NCBI GenBank assembly: GCA_016839955.1 | Contig: JAEOTI010000572.1 | Span: 1-10,402, forward strand | Direction: 5' to 3' | Length of the DNA stretch: 10,402 bases | Source: Candidatus Hodarchaeota archaeon | GTDB lineage: Archaea > Asgardarchaeota > Heimdallarchaeia > Hodarchaeales > YT1-057 | In this document: positions 6,847 through 10,402 of the stretch, one piece after another | How positions within the stretch are numbered: position 1 is the stretch's first letter | How the letters are laid out: the number at the start of each line of letters is the position of its first letter | Translations under genes and position numbers: made by a program | Notes under the pieces: model-generated | What the model was told of the DNA's origin: nothing | What the model saw: only the letters and a program-made list of their open reading frames with translations | Databases searched by the model: none

Positions 6847-6851
6847 ACCTC
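6847..6851 (-). promoter_or_regulatory. Shine-Dalgarno site of the sugar dehydrogenase
   Basis: The minus strand reads GAGGT six bases before the ATG at 6840, inside the 23-base gap after the Rag-like GTPase stop. It supports the start chosen and separate initiation within a shared message. Confidence 0.6.
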
Positions 6852-6863
6852 AAAATATAGAAA

Positions 6864-7775
6864 CTAGACCGAAACACTCTTTACCAAATCAGAAACCTGT
6901 TCAGCAAACTTGGGAATGGAATTTAAAATTAAATCACGAGTATTTTTTGATTTAGTATATACAACAAGAAAAAGATAGTCTTCTACCAAAGGCACGGTAG
7001 TAAAGAGAGCCCATTTGTTCTTTAATTCCATCTCAACTATTTTTGGATGGTCTCCTTTCGAAGTAATATTCTGCCAAGCCTCGATAAAAGAAAAAGCTAT
7101 TGACTCACAAAACTCGTGTCCTTCTTCATTGGTGGAATATTCTCCAAAACAATATGCGTCCGAACTAAGTAAAAGAATAGTTTCAGATTCAGTTTGTTCA
7201 CCAAATTTTTGGAGTTTCCCCTTTATTAAATCTGGTTCAGTTACTCCTGTTAGTTGAATTCCCGCAGATATTATTGAAAATAACCCAAAGGGGTCAAAAA
7301 TTGAAGTTTCTTGAATTGTTGCCGCTGGATTTATTTCTCGCAATTTTTCAGAACAAATTGATATATTTTCTAAGATTTTGTCATCTTTCATTACAAGATC
7401 AGGATCAGCTTTATGCAAACAAAATAGAAAGTTTGATTCTGCAACTGATTTAAGGTCTGTATCATTTAATAAGCTAGTGAAATAACTAATGGCCTCATTG
7501 AATCGATTAGGGTTTGTTACATCTATAATGAAAAGAACTACATCAATTGATTCTAGAGACTCCTTTTTTCTCAAATAGTTATTTCGATAAGCTTCTTGCC
7601 CTCCAAAGTCCCAAACCGCAATATCGTTTCCCAAAATTTGTAGATGTGTTCTAGCGATTCCTTTAGTAGGTTTAGGGCTAATACTGTCTGAATATTTCTT
7701 TTGTATGGTGTGTACAAAAGAAGTTTTACCTGCCCCATCAAGACCAAGAAGTGCTATTTTCAAAGTTTTCAACAA
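6864..7775 (-). CDS. Rag/Gtr-like GTPase with C-terminal roadblock domain
   Basis: This 303-residue protein has a G domain (about 1-180) followed by a roadblock/longin-like domain (about 195-300), the domain order of eukaryotic Rag/Gtr GTPases. G-domain motifs are G1 GLDGAGKTS (11-19), G2 Thr37 in KPTKGI, G3 WDFGGQ (55-60), G4 HKAD (121-124) and G5 TSIFD (157-161). The His in place of Asn at G4 and the TSI-aromatic-D motif at G5 are the marks that favour Rag over Arf or Rab: human Rags carry HKMD and TSIWD. Gln60, equivalent to RagA Gln66, is kept, so hydrolysis is plausible. The C-terminal part has the strand pair MELKNKWALF and YLFLVVYT, comparable to the end of RagA. TTG codons at 7775 and 7772 both follow GAGG (complement of 7781-7784); 7775 is listed. 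Rags act as dimers on lysosomes with Ragulator; what this archaeal relative does is unknown. Confidence 0.92.
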   Translation of the reverse strand: MLKTLKIALLGLDGAGKTSFVHTIQKKYSDSISPKPTKGIARTHLQILGNDIAVWDFGGQEAYRNNYLRKKESLESIDVVLFIIDVTNPNRFNEAISYFTSLLNDTDLKSVAESNFLFCLHKADPDLVMKDDKILENISICSEKLREINPAATIQETSIFDPFGLFSIISAGIQLTGVTEPDLIKGKLQKFGEQTESETILLLSSDAYCFGEYSTNEEGHEFCESIAFSFIEAWQNITSKGDHPKIVEMELKNKWALFTTVPLVEDYLFLVVYTKSKNTRDLILNSIPKFAEQVSDLVKSVSV

Positions 7776-7950
7776 AGATTCCTCACGATATTTCTCTTAA
7801 TTTAATTGATGAATTTTCTCTGTCTTTTCTAAGAACTGTTTAATTATTGTTGGTTTTTTTGCTTTATTTCTTGAAAGAATGAACAAGACTGTATTAAAAA
7901 TGATCATATATTTGATATTCTCAATCTACCTGAAATTAGTCCTTTTGGTT
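7776..7950 (-). promoter_or_regulatory. Longest intergenic gap; candidate promoter of the GTPase-dehydrogenase transcript
   Basis: This 175-base AT-rich gap is the largest in the window. On the minus strand an archaeal TATA-like AAATATAT lies at 7906-7913, next to the palindrome ATGATCAT (7900-7907). Transcription from it would begin near 7880 and leave a leader of about 100 bases. A second AT-rich run, AATTAAATTAA at 7797-7807, would start transcription almost at the start codon. A dyad TTCTT-GA-AAGAA sits at 7868-7879. The ribosome binding site GAGG lies at 7781-7784. No small open frame or structured RNA family is recognised. The assignments are pattern-based only. Confidence 0.35.
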
Positions 7951-9348
7951 TTATTTAAAACCTAGACCTCTTAGATGAGTTTGTAATTCATCCATTTGTT
8001 TTGAGATCTCGTCTAATGTTCCTTCATCCAATTGTGCAATAATTTTTTCATGAGTGGTTTCTTTTTGTTTTTTTATTGACTGAATTAGTTTTCGAGCTTT
8101 TGTGGCAAGTGCATCGAGTCCTTTTTCTTCAGCAGACGACACCGCAAACCCTAACTCTTCTAAAGCTAAGTGAAAATCAAGATCTGAAGCCAACAAAAGA
8201 GCCCTCAACATAGTTGTTTCAATTAAAACATGTGTCATTTTTCTTTCTTTAGCAAGCTGACTAGCTTCACGGATGTATTCTTTCATTTGATTTAAATGAG
8301 TTTCATCTGATGTAGCTCTGTATTCCAGTAAGGCAACTTCTGCAAGTTGGATTAATGCTCTCAACATATATTCAAAATGATTAATTTTTCGAGACTTCTC
8401 TAAACATTTATTATATACTCTTTTTGCAGGAACAATTTCAAATTGCCTTTGATGCAGAAATCCTTCAATAAATAGAGCCGCAGCAGTATATAGTTCAGAT
8501 GATCCTTCTTCAAGCATTTCCTTCGCTTTGTTTAAAGCAATAGCTGCTTCTCTATGATTCTCAATATCAGCTTGAACTGCAGCTATTCCTAACTGGACCT
8601 CAATACGAAGAACATCGGGCACGGTAATAGATGCCATTAATGAAATACTATCAGTAAATGTATGCAACGCTTCTTCTAAATCAAATTTTGCCCATCTTAA
8701 CCAGCCTAAATTGCAATTGACCGCAGACATCCCAAATTTATCATTTCGCTCTTTACAATTGTTTAACGATTGACCATAGAGTTCCAAAGCCTTGTCAAAA
8801 TCCCCAATTTGTTTATAAATTAACGCTTGATTGTTTAAACAATAATCAAGCCCTCTACGTTCTCCAAGCTCTTCCCAAAATTCCTGAGACTCTTTAAACA
8901 CTTTTAAAGCTAGTTTATAGTCTCCACTCAATAAGTGCGCATTTGCAGTATAATTAAGAACAGCAGCAATATCCCTTTTCGAATTAATTTGTTTAAATAA
9001 CGTTAAAGCTAACTCCGATTGTTTTAAAGTTTCGGATATAAACCCCATGTACAAATTACAAATAGCAAGAATTGCTAATGCTCCAGCTTGTCCATAAATA
9101 TAATCATTAGATTTTGATTTATCATAAGCAATCTCAGTAAGTAATTTAGCTCCCTCATAATCCCCTTGGTACGCTTTAATACGTCCGTGTTCAATTTGAC
9201 ATTGAAGAAGAGTTATCTTATTATTCTGCCCACTAGCTAAGGATTCGATTTTGTTAAGATACAGTAAAGCGTCTTCAACGTTTCCATTTAAACAAAGTTC
9301 ACGAATTTCCCGAAACTCAAATTCTTTAGGAATTTCTTCAGTATTCAT
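7951..9348 (-). CDS. TPR repeat protein
   Basis: This 465-residue protein is made almost entirely of tetratricopeptide-type helix pairs with about 40-residue spacing. The clearest units are near residues 85-120, 127-160 (AANAH-type helix, then SGDYKLALKVF), 167-200 (LNNQALIYKQIGDFDKALEL) and 207-240. Each has the usual small residues and the G-D-x-x-x-A-L pattern at the turn. The C-terminal third (about 310-420) holds degenerate helical repeats, followed by a charged helical tail. There is no signal peptide, membrane segment or catalytic domain, so it is probably a soluble protein-protein interaction scaffold. The ATG at 9348 is fixed by GAGGTGA (complement of 9356-9362) 7 bases upstream. It follows its paralogue with a 37-base gap, suggesting one transcript. 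Partners cannot be named from sequence. Confidence 0.93.
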   Translation of the reverse strand: MNTEEIPKEFEFREIRELCLNGNVEDALLYLNKIESLASGQNNKITLLQCQIEHGRIKAYQGDYEGAKLLTEIAYDKSKSNDYIYGQAGALAILAICNLYMGFISETLKQSELALTLFKQINSKRDIAAVLNYTANAHLLSGDYKLALKVFKESQEFWEELGERRGLDYCLNNQALIYKQIGDFDKALELYGQSLNNCKERNDKFGMSAVNCNLGWLRWAKFDLEEALHTFTDSISLMASITVPDVLRIEVQLGIAAVQADIENHREAAIALNKAKEMLEEGSSELYTAAALFIEGFLHQRQFEIVPAKRVYNKCLEKSRKINHFEYMLRALIQLAEVALLEYRATSDETHLNQMKEYIREASQLAKERKMTHVLIETTMLRALLLASDLDFHLALEELGFAVSSAEEKGLDALATKARKLIQSIKKQKETTHEKIIAQLDEGTLDEISKQMDELQTHLRGLGFK

Positions 9349-9355
9349 GATTTAT

Positions 9356-9362
9356 TCACCTC
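9356..9362 (-). promoter_or_regulatory. Strong Shine-Dalgarno site of the second TPR gene
   Basis: The minus strand reads GAGGTGA, an exact match to the archaeal 16S complement, seven bases before the ATG at 9348. It shows that the second TPR gene is translated independently and is not a broken continuation of the first. Confidence 0.65.
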
Positions 9363-9385
9363 TGTCCAAACATTATGAAAATTGA

Positions 9386-10402
9386 TCATGATTTGAAAGC
9401 TTTCAATAATTGTTGATAGCGAGACAAATATTCACGGACCTCATCTACTTGATCCTGCTGAGAAGGAGGTTTTATTAATCGTCGAGCTCTTGTACGTAGA
9501 TGTTCAATTTTTTCTACTTGTTTTTCTGCTTCTTTTGCCTCTTTCGGTAATTTTTTATCTTTTGAAAGGTCTATAACCTTTTGCAATGCTTCTAATGCAC
9601 TATTGTAATCCATAGTAGCTCCTAACAACATTCCCTGGATTATTCCAACTTTTGCTTGAACGATAATCATGTTTTTTTCTTGTGCTGAATCAAGTATTTC
9701 TTGAATTAGAGTTCTGGTATTTTCAAGAAATTTTTCATCCATTGTCAATCTATATTCAAATAATGACTGATGGGAGAGTTCAATCAACGATTTTAACATA
9801 AATTCAAAATTTTTTTGCTGTTTTGCAGAAGATAAACAACGTTCATAATAACGTTTGGCAGAAGCAGCATTCCCTCGGGATCTCTCAAGATACCCACGAT
9901 GAAAAGTCACAAATAATTCCATCATTGTATTTGGTTCTCCTGCAAACTCATCTGCATTGTTCAAATATTCTTCAGCTTTAGAATAATCATCCAAATCAAC
10001 TTGAACTCCTGCTAAAGTTACTAAATTTTCTACAAAAGTATGATCCTTCATTTTTAAGGTGTTCTTCATTGATAGGCTACGTTCAAGATTATCTTTAGCA
10101 GTTTGAAGGTCTCCACGAGCCCAGTCAAGTATTCCTAAACTTAGAATACAAGCAGCTTCACCATCACGTTTTCCAATAGCTTTAGCTATATCTATTGCCT
10201 CTTTATGAAGGTCTTCAGCCTTTGCAAGTTCTCCTTGTTGTCTATATAACTCAGCAAGGTTGTTTAATGTAATTGACAAGCCAGATTCCGCTGCAGTTGA
10301 TTTAAGCTGTTTTTTAATTGAGATAGATTCCAAGAAATGATCTATTGCTTTTTGGAGAAAGCCTAAGTTATGATAAACAATACCCAAATTCTGTAACGAA
10401 GC
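9386..10402 (-). CDS. TPR repeat protein, C-terminal part (runs off right edge)
   Basis: The frame is open to base 10402, where it encodes ASLQN immediately before the TTG at 10385-10387; that TTG is a leucine inside a TPR helix, not a start. At least 338 residues are visible. Units of about 40 residues are clear at the N-terminal end of the visible part (LGIVYHNLGFLQKAIDHFLE; LNNLAELYRQQGELAKAEDL; LGILDWARGDLQTAKDNLE). These give way to a degenerate helical region and a basic tail rich in Arg and Lys. The C-terminal half is paralogous to the next gene downstream: FEFMLK and EYRLTMDE here correspond to FEYMLR and EYRATSDE there. The missing N-terminus could be more TPRs or a different domain. 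Likely a scaffold; no catalytic motif is seen. It ends at TGA 9386-9388. Confidence 0.9.
   Translation of the reverse strand, partial: ASLQNLGIVYHNLGFLQKAIDHFLESISIKKQLKSTAAESGLSITLNNLAELYRQQGELAKAEDLHKEAIDIAKAIGKRDGEAACILSLGILDWARGDLQTAKDNLERSLSMKNTLKMKDHTFVENLVTLAGVQVDLDDYSKAEEYLNNADEFAGEPNTMMELFVTFHRGYLERSRGNAASAKRYYERCLSSAKQQKNFEFMLKSLIELSHQSLFEYRLTMDEKFLENTRTLIQEILDSAQEKNMIIVQAKVGIIQGMLLGATMDYNSALEALQKVIDLSKDKKLPKEAKEAEKQVEKIEHLRTRARRLIKPPSQQDQVDEVREYLSRYQQLLKAFKS

Noticed and set aside
7015..7257. Plus-strand open frame inside the Rag-like GTPase gene
   Set aside because: Antisense to the roadblock domain, with no start signal and no family likeness.
9349..9385. Possible frameshift joining the two TPR genes into one
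   Set aside because: The upstream gene ends cleanly, a strong GAGGTGA site precedes the next ATG, and the two C-terminal regions are paralogous copies, so these are two genes.
1..10402. CRISPR arrays, tRNA or rRNA genes, insertion sequences
   Set aside because: No regularly spaced direct repeats, cloverleaf-like segments, conserved rRNA stretches or transposase motifs were seen on either strand.

Overview
The window looks like part of an AT-rich genome of an Asgard archaeon. This is inferred from gene content, with no 16S or other marker present. The main clues are two Ras-superfamily GTPases of eukaryotic style (one Arf-like, one Rag/Gtr-like), both fused to longin/roadblock-type domains, and a third protein built largely from such domains. 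They sit beside a response regulator whose receiver domain has the archaeal GAD-YYL-KKGG signature. Ribosome binding sites of the GAGGTGA/GGTG type and frequent TTG starts also fit an archaeon. The Asgard lineage cannot be resolved from the window alone.

Every gene lies on the minus strand, so transcription runs from high to low coordinates. From the right edge: two paralogous TPR proteins (the first cut by the window edge, 9386-10402; the second 7951-9348); a 175-base gap that is the best candidate for a promoter region; a Rag/Gtr-like GTPase with a C-terminal roadblock domain (6864-7775); a UDP-sugar 6-dehydrogenase (5533-6840); a protein with three longin/roadblock-like modules (4036-5481); an Arf-like GTPase with an N-terminal longin-like domain (2995-3942); a receiver-domain response regulator with a repetitive coiled-coil output region (1625-2977); an ARPP-1 domain protein (412-1500); and the N-terminal part of a coiled-coil protein cut by the left edge (1-348). 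No gene-free stretch exceeds 175 bases. No tRNA, rRNA, CRISPR array, insertion sequence or transposase was seen.

The genes from 1625 to 7775, leaving out the sugar dehydrogenase, read as a possible signalling module. A phosphorylatable receiver protein, two intact GTPase switches and a multi-longin protein of the general kind that acts as GTPase platform, GAP or GEF in eukaryotes (Ragulator, GATOR1, Mon1-Ccz1) and bacteria (MglB) lie next to one another. The TPR proteins could supply protein-protein scaffolding. This functional link is inferred from co-direction and neighbourhood. The individual family calls for the GTPases, the dehydrogenase, the receiver domain, the ARPP-1 domain and the TPRs rest on motifs visible in the translations.
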